NCBI RefSeq assembly: GCF_037102585.1
Contig: NW_027043838.1
Span: 434,001-498,000 of the forward strand
DNA: 64,000 nt
Source: Saccharomycopsis crataegensis
Taxonomy: Eukaryota; Ascomycota; Saccharomycetes; Ascoideales; Saccharomycopsidaceae
Direction of reading: 5' to 3'
The translations under genes were made by a program, and so were the position numbers. Positions 38,034-47,258 of this stretch are shown here, piece by piece (positions within the stretch are counted from its first letter, which is position 1; every line of letters begins with the position of its first letter). The notes under the pieces are model-generated. The model did no database searches and was not told the origin of the DNA. It saw only the letters and a list, made by a program, of their open reading frames with translations.

Positions 38034-38981
38034 CAAAAACAAAATGTCTGGTTATGGTGCCTATGTGACTGGGTGTACTCTAGGCTGCATTTCACAAGCT
38101 ATAACTCTTAAGCTATAGCTTACCTAAGAACGCTGATCGCCGAGAAGGAGGGGCTCTTAATGAACTCTTTTTTAGACAAGCATTGGAAAAAATACTGTTA
38201 TTTTTCAAGAAATTCATTACACACCTATCAAATACCCTGAACTATCAGCTACACTCTCCCAGTTAAAGTAGTACACTTACACTTACCATATCTCATATAT
38301 GGGGCCAACGAACGTTACATCACTGGTTACCCTGCTAGTACTGATATTTTTCCGCCGGTTACAATTTTGTGTTAACGCACAAGATGCATATATCACGTGA
38401 ATGTTTTCTTCTTAAAAAAAGTATCGCCAAAAAAAAGCGTCTGTTGTCATTTACCAAAAAAGAAGAAAAAAAGCTTAGCTGTTACTAACTCCAACCCGTA
38501 CGAACACCCAAGAACCATCTAATCCGCCATCCCACACGCCATCAGCTGGAGGTTATAGCAAAACGACGAATACACCGTTTCTTGACTATTCAGAACTGTT
38601 GCTCAGTCTAATACATCTCTTTTAACCTCTCATCACGTTCTTCAATTATCGTTTTTGAAGAGTGAGTGTACCCTATTGTTAAACTAACAGAGGATAAAGG
38701 ACTTGTTTGTTTCAACTGTTCAAGGTATTTTTCTTCCTTCTTGTTCTTTTTTTCTCTTTTTTTTTTTATCCTTTTGGTTTTTGCTTATTTCAGTTCAAAA
38801 TCTTTGATTTTTCTTTCTTTCTTTGGGACATTCGCTGCTTTTGTTTTTGTTTTGAAAAGTTTTGCCTAACCACAAAACCAGGCAGATTTGGTAACACCAA
38901 CCAATACAAGGACTTTCATAATTTAGATATTTCAGATATCTATCAGCCGAACAATAATCTAATCTACCTTCTATTTCCAAC
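37903..38981. promoter_or_regulatory. DRS2-BEM2 intergenic region
   Basis: This 1.08-kb gap includes an (AT)n microsatellite (about 37995-38031), a 24-codon ATG ORF at 38044-38118 in a strong start context, a palindrome TAAGCTATAGCTTA (38109-38122), a CACGTG-like site near 38395, and a T-rich leader before BEM2 (38727-38825). A GTATTT donor at 38725 and CCTAAC followed by CCAG at 38881 could bound a 5' UTR intron, but the evidence is thin. Confidence 0.4.
37995..38031. repeat. (AT)n microsatellite after DRS2
   Basis: About 18 uninterrupted AT units lie some 95 bp past the DRS2 stop codon, probably in the 3' UTR or terminator. Confidence 0.95.
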
Positions 38982-41900
38982 ATGAAGAGTTTGCTCAAAA
39001 GTACCAGAAACAAGAGAAAGAGTGTGAATGAGAAGTCTTCTAAGTCCAGCTCATCTGGTGCACAAAAGACTACGAGCAGATCAGGTAGTAGGTTGGCAGC
39101 TGGTCGTACTATGTTTGATGCCAGAAATAAAAGTACAGATTCCGACCTAAATAGTACTGACGGAACTACTGCAGTCAACAGTTCTATCCCTCCATTTGCA
39201 CGTAGTCCTCCTGCTGGTCAAAATTCTTATGGTTTGAAACCCAAAGGTCAGAGAGAATCAAAGGCCTCTAGTGCAATCATTGAACCATCAAGAAGAAGTT
39301 TGGATAGCCACGTTTATGATAATATTTCTGAGTACTCTAAAATTAATAACGGCTCTCAAAACCAAAATGATCCAGACAGCAGTAGTATAATATCCGATGA
39401 AGAGCCAGTAGGCAAACAATTTGTTTCTCCTACATCCCCTGTCCACAGGGTCAAAAGTGAGACTCCAAGTGTTAATAATGACGAGACAATGAATAAATTA
39501 TCGTCATCAATGAGCAAAACTACTATGGATGCTGAAAGCAATGAACAGGAGGCTCTTAATTCTAACACGGAAATTGATGATCCAACTGCCGCATCTTCTG
39601 CTAATGAGAATAAGAGCTCCTCATCTGTCTCTTTGGGATCTAATACAAACACCAACACTTCCAATATCACCAATTCTAATAATGAGCAGGGCCATCTATT
39701 TTCATCCGGTGTTAATCAAAAAGCAAGCTCGACCAACAATACAAACCCAAGTGCTCAACAATTTTACGCTCCAAATCAACCTAACTCTGGGAAGTCTCAA
39801 GAGCAACGTCAATTTTTCCATCAAAAGGATGAAGCTACAGGTACAAAGAAAAATGAAAATGACCTTGAAATTAAATCTACCCAGTCCAATAGTACAAAAG
39901 ATGACACCACAACTTTGGTTTCGAAGACTAATCTCAGTCATATTCCAACAACGACAACTAATGCAACAGCTAGCACTGCTTCTGCCCATTCCCCATTGAA
40001 TGGCTCAAACTATGATCATGTTATTTTCAAATCTGGTTGGATTAACAGAGGTACTAATATGACCTCTTGGTCATCATCAGTAACCAGCGATACCTGGAGA
40101 TTATATCGTGCTGAGTTGAAGGGCTCAAATCTTCTTTTGTTCAAGCCTCCAAGCGACTTGGGAATTAAACACTTCGAGCCAAGATATAATGGGCAAGGGG
40201 AAATGCGGCCACCTGAACCGTACTCAGCGGATAATGCTTCAGGGTTGAGTCCTTCCAACACAATTATTGAAGAAGGTATAGCCAGATCTTCTGCGAGTGT
40301 TGATGGCATCCAAAGTCAACATTATGATAACATGGACAATAAGTCTACCATCAATAATAACTGGAGCAATGTTACCGCGGATGCTGGCTCTGGTAACGTT
40401 AATATTAGACTACCAGGGGGCTTCCCTTCAAAGAGTGAAATATCATATGTCTCAGAAGTGTATCCACACCCAGATCTACAATTTGATGAAGCTGATACCA
40501 TTTTGAATGGATCTTTGGAAGCTGTCTGCCATACTGTGTTATTTAATACTTCCGAGGATAGCAGATTATCATCGCAATTAATTTCTGTGATTCCTTTATT
40601 TGGAGACGCCAAGATTGCAGTTGATTACTTTGTTCAATATGCTTTTGTGTTTATGAGTCCTGCTACCGTTGATTCGTTAAACTCCAAGATTAAAAGCTTC
40701 AAATTTCCTTTACATGCCTCATTGCTCAACAGAAAGAATGTTCTGATAAACGAAACAACTGATAGTATCATTACGAACAGATTGGGATTGGTGGTTTCAA
40801 TTATCCAAGAGCAATTCCCTGGTATGTTGATGGATGCTATGATTTTTGAAAAATTATTGACATTGTTAGAGTTAATTGGAGTGCACAATGATGCTTTTGC
40901 AAACGAATTGAACCGAAAAATTATCAGCCAGCAGCAGAAAATGACCGAACTATTGGTTTTTGATGCCGCCTCTGCTTCTAAAGCCATCACCAAGGAGGAG
41001 AGTGTCTTAACTGCTGATGAATTCTTGAAAATAGATTTGAATGAATTCAGTGACCAAATCAACTTGATTGACTTGAAATTCAACAAAGAATGGAACCCAA
41101 AAACTGATGCCTCTTTATTATACGAAACTGGATATTCATACTCTAGATATAATCCTTTGATCTTTGATCCGGTTTCAAATATTCATTATTTGGGTCGTAT
41201 TTTGATCCAACATTTGTTCGAAGATGATCAATCGAAAGCCAGTGTCCAATTCCGGGCCAAAGTTATTCAAAAATGGGTTGAATTGGGCTCTATATTCGAT
41301 AAGAAAGGTGATATGGTCAGTTGGTTGGCTATTGCCACTATCATTTGCTCTATTCCTATTCTCAGATTGAAGAAGACCTGGTCTGTCGTTGACTCTAAAA
41401 CCTTGAAAATTGTGAGCACCGAGTGGGGTCAAGTTGTGTTTGAATTAGACAGAAGAAATATGACAAGTGATGCTGCCCATAGATCTTCATATCATGTCAT
41501 TGCTCCACAGGGTATCGGCGAAAGTTATTCCAAATTTAGAGTTGTTCCATACTTCGGTGATTTAACTGTCAAGTTAACATCTTCTAACATTACTCTTAAA
41601 CAATGTGAAAAGAGAGTACAACGTGTTAAAATCAGTTTCAACAGATGGGATGAATATTTAGCAATGGTTAAAGAAAAGAATGATTTTGGTGCATTACAGA
41701 CCCCAAATCCAAAAACGCAAAGGTTGCTATACAATTTGTTAAGCATTCATGTTGGCTTGTCTCGCCTTACTCAGGATGATGTTATGCAACAATCCTTGGA
41801 GGTTGAACCGTCAAATAGCTCATCATTGTATGAATTTTATTCATCTTACGAAAATGACAAACCTCCAATCTCTGCTGGTATTTTCTTCCCGATCTTATTT

Positions 41901-44900
41901 ACAGACTTCTTACCAAGCTATAGATTATTTGATAAAGATTCTTTGATCCAAGCTGCCGGCGGTCATGGTAGCAAAAGAGGCGGTGAGGTCACCAAAATAC
42001 AGGCGGTTACTGGGGTCAACATTGTAGATTCCACTGCCATTCATCACCATTACAAATTGAGACGCTCCAGTCCATTGGCTGACAGTATTTTTGATTTGTT
42101 GAATATTGATAGTGATGTTTTTCATGTTGGCAAGGATTTGATTTTCAAAGCAGTTCCAAAAAATAACATTTTGTCTGCTGATGGCAATTCCAAAAATGAT
42201 GAGAATAACGGAAACATTTCTCACAAACCAGTTGTTGTTAATGTTGTTGCCAAAGCATCTTCCTTCGAAAAATTAGTTGATATCTTGGTATTGACTCCTA
42301 ATATTTTCAATGCTCACATTAATGAAGAAGATATGCAAAAATATTTGACCAAACATAATCTCTCTGGCGGAAGTATCAAGTTGGATATGGATATTGGTGT
42401 CTACACAGAAACTTTCTTTGCTTCTTACAAGAGTTTCTGTAATTTGACCACTTTGATTGAAGGTCTTGGAAGAAGGTTTATTGGTGCCAAAGCTGCCGCC
42501 ATTTCGATAAAGAAGCTGAAGGACAATAAAGAATATTATGCAGCCCATAGTGAAAGATCTTTTCCAGATTGGGATAGCAGTGTTGAGTCAAATAATCCAG
42601 AAATCAATTGGAAATATGTTGCCCAAATTGAAGCTGGTATTTTGGAAGCTTTATATGCTCTTATTTCTGACTTTTATTCTGATTTCACTGATGAAATTGA
42701 AACAAAGCAAAGTTTTGTGGACATTTTGAAAATTATCGACCAAGAAATTGTCAATGAATGGAAAACTATTTTGAAACAGCATAGCGATGGCCATGACGAA
42801 TTATATGAACTATATGAAAATTTGCAATTGCTTTACAAAAAAATTAGAAAATTCTACATAAAGAGAAGTTATAGACCTCTTGATTTCTATTCAACTCCTC
42901 ATACTTTCTCCTCAGTTGTTGATTTTCCACCGGATCATGCCCACCTTCCACCATCTTCTCAATTTGTGGAAATCCAAAAACTTATTGAAAAATTGGATGT
43001 GGTTGTGTTCGATTTATTCCGTCAAACTACAGTTAATGAGTGGATGGTAGTTTCTGATTTGTTTGAAATGCAATCCACCAGATCATTGACTGGTATTTTC
43101 AGCTATAAGCAACATTCGCCGGCGATTTCCGAAGAAGATTTGAAGATTTTTAATGTGTTTTCCTGGTTGGAAAGTTTGTATGTGGATGTCCCTGAGGTCA
43201 AGTTGCTATCCAAATTCCCGTCAAATATCAGGGCATTGTACGGATTACACGGGAAAATAACTTCTTATTTCTTGAACCAAATTATTGAACCAAGAATCCC
43301 ATTGTCCAAAAGAAGAAACAGAATGACAACAATTTTACAAATGTTGGCAATTATCAATTGCAGAATGCAATCCTGTTCGGTGTTTGCAGATGAAGGTTCT
43401 AGAATTCCAGCATTTTTAGAAACTTGTATTGCCATGGCCGTCTGTGCTCCTGAAAGTAGATGGTTTGTTAATGACTGGATTTATTCTGCTCTTAAATTGC
43501 GTTCTAGGACTGGTGACATGAAATGGGACACCTTGAGTGATTTGGTCCCCTCATTTAATAGTAAAATTTTATTGAAAGATTGCAGAGCCCCATTGACTCC
43601 ATGCTTCGGCTGGTTGGCAGAAAGATTGTTGGAGGTTGGCTGCTATATCCCTAATGTTTCGGTCGAGAATCCTTCCTTGCTTAACTTTGACAAGAGACGT
43701 TATGTTTACAAGTTGATACATGGTATTATGGCTCTAAAGAGAGAAGATTCTTTATATTCTAAAGAAGAATTGAATGATATAAAGAAGAAATTTGAATTCT
43801 TATATAATATCAAAAGAAGTGTTTATGACTTGAGAGATATCAGGGAAATTGCCAGAAAAGAAAATAAAGATTATCCAAGAAATGAACAAAAGAATAAGCT
43901 ATTCCAAAGACTTGTTGAGCAAGAATTTTATAAATTGAAGAGAGATGTCAATAAAAAGGAATCTCTAGAGATGCAGGAGCTCAAGAGAAAACAAATTAAT
44001 TCAAAGATGGTTGGTAAGCCTCAACAAACTGACTCTAAGGATATCGCTACTATGAGTAGATCAAATATGAATGTCGGTATTTCTAACTCTACCTCGACAA
44101 ACTCAATCCAACAAAATGCTGTTCTTAATGCTCATACCACCACTCAAGCCAAAGGTGGAGGTAGATTCAGAATTGGTGGATTCTTGAAAGCTGTTCGTCC
44201 ATTCTCAATCAACGTGGGAAATTCCTGGTCAGCGCCAGAAAGAGTTGCTTCAATTTCTGAATTGCCTGATCCCGCAATATTTGAGGGAAGAAGTGGAAAA
44301 GCGGCATTACAGTTCAAGTTATTTAATATGAAACCATTAATTATCCACTCCAGTGATATTGAAGGGTTCTTCAAGCTAGTTGATGTCGAAGGTCAGGAAT
44401 ACTGTTTCCAAGCAACTAGTGACGTTGAAGCTAACGATTGGGTTAAGAATATAAGTGAGGCCAAAAGATATGGTTACTTGTCTCAGGAAGCTAAAGAAAG
44501 AAACGGTAATAAGGTCTTTGGTGTTCCAATACAACTTGTTTGTAAAAGAGAAAATAATGTTATTCCTTATGTGGTTCATAAATTATTGGATGAAATTGAA
44601 AGACGTGGTTTGGACGAAGTTGGTCTTTATAGAGTTCCAGGTGCTGTTGCCAATATTCAATTATTGAAACAAAGATTCGATGAGTCTGCTGAAGAAGTTT
44701 CTCTTGAAGATCAAAGGTTCCTTGAAATCAATACACTAGCGGGTTGTTTCAAATTGTATTTGAGAGAATTACCAGAATCTTTGTTGACTTCAGAATTATT
44801 GCCTTCCTTTATTTCTGTTACCAGTGGCGAAGACATTGTTGATGGAGTATGTAATTTAATCAAGAGATTACCATTCCACAACTATCATTTGTTGAAGAAG

Positions 44901-45125
44901 TTAGTGACTCATTTGAATCTTGTTACTGAACACTCCGATAAAAATAGAATGGATGCTTCTAATTTGGCCATGGTGTTCTCCATGAGTTTCTTGAGCTCTT
45001 CTGATACTGATTTTACTAGAAGCTTAGGAAGTTTACAATCTATTCTTCTTATGATGATCCAAGAACCTGAAAGATATTTCAAGAACGCTGAATATGATGC
45101 TGCAGTCAGTAGTTTCGAACAATAG
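38982..45125 (+). CDS. BEM2: Rho GTPase-activating protein Bem2
   Basis: The 2047-aa protein (yeast Bem2 2167) has a long Ser/Asn/Thr-rich N-terminus, a first PH-like segment from about residue 345 (FKSGWINRGTNMTSW), a RasGEF-N-like and RasGEF-like middle (about 1085-1590; no sign it is an active exchange factor), a second PH domain (about 1757-1830, ending ANDWVKNISEAK) and a C-terminal RhoGAP domain (about 1845-2035). The arginine finger is Arg1884 in VGLYRVPGAV. Bem2 inactivates Rho1/Cdc42 at the cortex and is needed for polarised growth, cell-wall signalling and, in Candida, for restraining hyphal polarity. Domain order matches yeast Bem2 exactly. Intronless in the coding region. Confidence 0.93.
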   Translation: MKSLLKSTRNKRKSVNEKSSKSSSSGAQKTTSRSGSRLAAGRTMFDARNKSTDSDLNSTDGTTAVNSSIPPFARSPPAGQNSYGLKPKGQRESKASSAIIEPSRRSLDSHVYDNISEYSKINNGSQNQNDPDSSSIISDEEPVGKQFVSPTSPVHRVKSETPSVNNDETMNKLSSSMSKTTMDAESNEQEALNSNTEIDDPTAASSANENKSSSSVSLGSNTNTNTSNITNSNNEQGHLFSSGVNQKASSTNNTNPSAQQFYAPNQPNSGKSQEQRQFFHQKDEATGTKKNENDLEIKSTQSNSTKDDTTTLVSKTNLSHIPTTTTNATASTASAHSPLNGSNYDHVIFKSGWINRGTNMTSWSSSVTSDTWRLYRAELKGSNLLLFKPPSDLGIKHFEPRYNGQGEMRPPEPYSADNASGLSPSNTIIEEGIARSSASVDGIQSQHYDNMDNKSTINNNWSNVTADAGSGNVNIRLPGGFPSKSEISYVSEVYPHPDLQFDEADTILNGSLEAVCHTVLFNTSEDSRLSSQLISVIPLFGDAKIAVDYFVQYAFVFMSPATVDSLNSKIKSFKFPLHASLLNRKNVLINETTDSIITNRLGLVVSIIQEQFPGMLMDAMIFEKLLTLLELIGVHNDAFANELNRKIISQQQKMTELLVFDAASASKAITKEESVLTADEFLKIDLNEFSDQINLIDLKFNKEWNPKTDASLLYETGYSYSRYNPLIFDPVSNIHYLGRILIQHLFEDDQSKASVQFRAKVIQKWVELGSIFDKKGDMVSWLAIATIICSIPILRLKKTWSVVDSKTLKIVSTEWGQVVFELDRRNMTSDAAHRSSYHVIAPQGIGESYSKFRVVPYFGDLTVKLTSSNITLKQCEKRVQRVKISFNRWDEYLAMVKEKNDFGALQTPNPKTQRLLYNLLSIHVGLSRLTQDDVMQQSLEVEPSNSSSLYEFYSSYENDKPPISAGIFFPILFTDFLPSYRLFDKDSLIQAAGGHGSKRGGEVTKIQAVTGVNIVDSTAIHHHYKLRRSSPLADSIFDLLNIDSDVFHVGKDLIFKAVPKNNILSADGNSKNDENNGNISHKPVVVNVVAKASSFEKLVDILVLTPNIFNAHINEEDMQKYLTKHNLSGGSIKLDMDIGVYTETFFASYKSFCNLTTLIEGLGRRFIGAKAAAISIKKLKDNKEYYAAHSERSFPDWDSSVESNNPEINWKYVAQIEAGILEALYALISDFYSDFTDEIETKQSFVDILKIIDQEIVNEWKTILKQHSDGHDELYELYENLQLLYKKIRKFYIKRSYRPLDFYSTPHTFSSVVDFPPDHAHLPPSSQFVEIQKLIEKLDVVVFDLFRQTTVNEWMVVSDLFEMQSTRSLTGIFSYKQHSPAISEEDLKIFNVFSWLESLYVDVPEVKLLSKFPSNIRALYGLHGKITSYFLNQIIEPRIPLSKRRNRMTTILQMLAIINCRMQSCSVFADEGSRIPAFLETCIAMAVCAPESRWFVNDWIYSALKLRSRTGDMKWDTLSDLVPSFNSKILLKDCRAPLTPCFGWLAERLLEVGCYIPNVSVENPSLLNFDKRRYVYKLIHGIMALKREDSLYSKEELNDIKKKFEFLYNIKRSVYDLRDIREIARKENKDYPRNEQKNKLFQRLVEQEFYKLKRDVNKKESLEMQELKRKQINSKMVGKPQQTDSKDIATMSRSNMNVGISNSTSTNSIQQNAVLNAHTTTQAKGGGRFRIGGFLKAVRPFSINVGNSWSAPERVASISELPDPAIFEGRSGKAALQFKLFNMKPLIIHSSDIEGFFKLVDVEGQEYCFQATSDVEANDWVKNISEAKRYGYLSQEAKERNGNKVFGVPIQLVCKRENNVIPYVVHKLLDEIERRGLDEVGLYRVPGAVANIQLLKQRFDESAEEVSLEDQRFLEINTLAGCFKLYLRELPESLLTSELLPSFISVTSGEDIVDGVCNLIKRLPFHNYHLLKKLVTHLNLVTEHSDKNRMDASNLAMVFSMSFLSSSDTDFTRSLGSLQSILLMMIQEPERYFKNAEYDAAVSSFEQ

Positions 45126-45392
45126 GTTTTGCCTTTTTCCATTTTCTACGGGTGTTAGTTTTTTTTTTTGTGGGAACAGATTTTACAGAATTCGCCTTCT
45201 GCCTTGTTTGATTAATTTTTTTTCCTTCCTGTTTTTGTTCTTAAATTTTCACATTTGCTTCTTTCTATTTTCATTTTTAGCTTTCCCTAATTTTGTCTTT
45301 ATCAATCTTTCACTTTTCATTATTTTGTTATATATGCTTTTTTTTTTCCTTTTTTTTTATTATTATTATTACTATTTTTACCAATATTGTTA

Positions 45393-45453
<61 letters not shown>
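45393..45453. repeat. (ATT)n microsatellite
   Basis: About 20 ATT units in the convergent gap after BEM2, preceded by a shorter imperfect ATT run at about 45358-45372. Confidence 0.95.
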
Positions 45454-45767
45454 CACTTATTTACTCATTATTACTTATTTATTTAGTATTACTCCCATTA
45501 TTTTGTGTTTTTAATTCGTTGTTTGTTGTTATAGTTTCATTTGTAACCCGTTAAACTCAAAGCGCTCTTCAATACCTCACTTTCCCTGTTAATTGTTGAC
45601 GATTCGTTCAACCTATTGTATGGTATCTGACTAGATCTGTTCTCGAAGCTGCTTAAATATTTTCAAATTTAACTCAAAAGTGTATCATTACATAGACCGA
45701 TCCAATCAAAAAGAAGAATATATTACCCGAAAAATGGCTATTTGCAAACAGCTATATTGAATCTAAT

Positions 45768-45775
45768 TATATACA
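45768..45775 (-). promoter_or_regulatory. Puf3-type site in the OXA1 3' UTR
   Basis: On the OXA1 mRNA strand the sequence reads TTGTATATAATT, containing UGUAUAUA, which fits the UGUAHAUA recognition element of Puf3. It is about 20 nt past the stop codon. Puf3 controls nuclear-encoded mitochondrial mRNAs in yeasts. The match is direct; binding is inferred. Confidence 0.55.
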
Positions 45776-45794
45776 AGTTATAATACTAGAATAT

Positions 45795-47012
45795 TTATTG
45801 GCTAATGGTCTTTTTGAAAGCAGATTTCTTCATGATACGGCCTGCATTCTTGTTAGCTTTGCTCAAGTTATCCTTGATGGCTTTTTGAGACATTTCGATT
45901 TGTCTTTTGTTTTCACTTTTTTGTTTAGCATCTTTCCACATTTCCAGAATACTAGCCAGCTTAACTGAACCATCAGGGTTGAGTGGCGGTGGAAGAATTT
46001 CAGTTAAACCAAACTTTTGTCTAAACCATTTTTGCTTGAACAAAGTTGTTTGAGAGATCGAGAACATGGAGTTGATGGCAAAATACCAAATGATGGCAGC
46101 AGATAAATTCATAGTGAATGGAATAGAAGCCAATGGCAAGATGGTGAAGAAAAGCTTCATATTTTTTGACATGTTCTGAGCACCAGTTTCACCACCCATT
46201 CTCATGAACATCATAAAAGTGGCAGCGGTCAAAACTTGCAAACCAAGATAAGGATCAGCAGCAGACAAGTCAGTAAACCAGAAAAGACCCCCTTCAGAGA
46301 ACTCTTGAACTGGGTAGTTTGCCATCTTTCTCAAAGCCCCAAACATCCCCAAAGCAAATGGGATTTGAACTAATGGAGCTGCCATATATCTCAATTTGAT
46401 ACCATTTTGCCTGAATAATTGCATTCTCTTTTGAGTTATTTGTTGGGTCATCATTGGATCGTTACCGTAAATTTTAGCTTGTTCACCCAAGGCGTCCATT
46501 TTTTCTTTGACTTGTGACATTCTACCACTAGCATCAGTAGCCTTCAAGTAAAATGGAACCATAAGCAATCTAATACCGATAGCCACAGTGGCAATAGTAC
46601 CCCACCAAGGCATACCAGTGGTAACACTAACCATTTCAAGAGTTCTTGCGAGGAAATCAGCAGGCCATAACCAACCGGAAACAATACCGGCTTCACTCAA
46701 AGCACCAATATGATCACAGACAACACCGCTAACGGCCTGCACAGCATCACCAGCCACAGCCGCGGCTTGGTCATACATTTGAGGAAGAGAGTCAGTGATT
46801 TCAGTAATTTTTTCGGTAACAGATTCACTTGGAGTGTTGGTTGAATTGAATCTAGCAAACCCAAGGATACCAATTTTTGGAACAGGCTTGAGAGAGCCAC
46901 GGAATTGTAATAAATTGAGACTACCTCTTGGGAGAGAGCCCAAAGCCCCCATTCTATTGCCCGCAGGGAGGGACAGGAGTCTGGTAACTCTACTGAACAA
47001 GAACTTAGACAT
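45795..47012 (-). CDS. OXA1: Mitochondrial inner-membrane insertase Oxa1
   Basis: From ATG 47012 the product is 405 aa (yeast Oxa1 402); three upstream in-frame codons begin with GTG and are not used. The first 40 residues are rich in Arg/Leu/Ser with few acids (SKFLFSRVTRLLSLPAGNR), a matrix-targeting signal. The YidC/Oxa1 core has five membrane segments starting with PWWGTIATVAIGIRLLMVPF, and includes the matrix loop with KRMQLFRQNGIKLRYMAAPL. The C-terminal matrix tail is Lys-rich (about 350-405), the ribosome-binding region. Oxa1 inserts mtDNA-encoded proteins such as Cox2 and Atp9. It is divergent from the unrecognised mitochondrial gene with 246 bp between ATGs. Confidence 0.95.
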   Translation of the reverse strand: MSKFLFSRVTRLLSLPAGNRMGALGSLPRGSLNLLQFRGSLKPVPKIGILGFARFNSTNTPSESVTEKITEITDSLPQMYDQAAAVAGDAVQAVSGVVCDHIGALSEAGIVSGWLWPADFLARTLEMVSVTTGMPWWGTIATVAIGIRLLMVPFYLKATDASGRMSQVKEKMDALGEQAKIYGNDPMMTQQITQKRMQLFRQNGIKLRYMAAPLVQIPFALGMFGALRKMANYPVQEFSEGGLFWFTDLSAADPYLGLQVLTAATFMMFMRMGGETGAQNMSKNMKLFFTILPLASIPFTMNLSAAIIWYFAINSMFSISQTTLFKQKWFRQKFGLTEILPPPLNPDGSVKLASILEMWKDAKQKSENKRQIEMSQKAIKDNLSKANKNAGRIMKKSAFKKTISQ

Positions 47013-47258
47013 GTCGGCCACCTTGATTTAATCGAGTAATAGATAACACCCTCTCAGACGCCATACGCTCGTTAACAATTCATTGAAATTTTCAATTTTT
47101 TTCTTCCGGTCAGGGCTAGAGAATCATGTGATAACCGCATATTTATACATAATTAGACATTTTCTTTTTTTTTTTTCTTGTGCTTTTTGTGGGATGATGT
47201 TGCAGAAGTTGATCCAACATTGTACAATTCAGATACTACCTGATTAGAAACAAAGTAG
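47013..47258. promoter_or_regulatory. Short divergent promoter of OXA1 and the mitochondrial gene
   Basis: Only 246 bp separate the two start codons, so the genes must share regulatory DNA. A T run (about 47166-47177) is the main feature. No HAP (CCAAT) or other site is clearly placed. Confidence 0.45.

Larger units (their letters stand above)
45126..45794. other. Convergent BEM2-OXA1 gap with microsatellites
   Basis: A 669-bp region with T-rich tracts and an (ATT)n microsatellite. It also holds the OXA1 3' UTR with a Puf3-type site. No ORF of merit. Confidence 0.6.

Noticed and set aside
38725-38881. Possible 5' UTR intron of BEM2
   Set aside because: GTATTT and CCTAAC...CCAG are only weak matches, and no conserved coding sequence depends on splicing here; kept as a remark only.
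45094-45514. Tyr/Ile-rich ORFs after BEM2
   Set aside because: They are translations of T-rich DNA and the ATT microsatellite.
47013-47021. Three-codon extension of OXA1
   Set aside because: It starts with GTG; ATG at 47012 gives the expected presequence.
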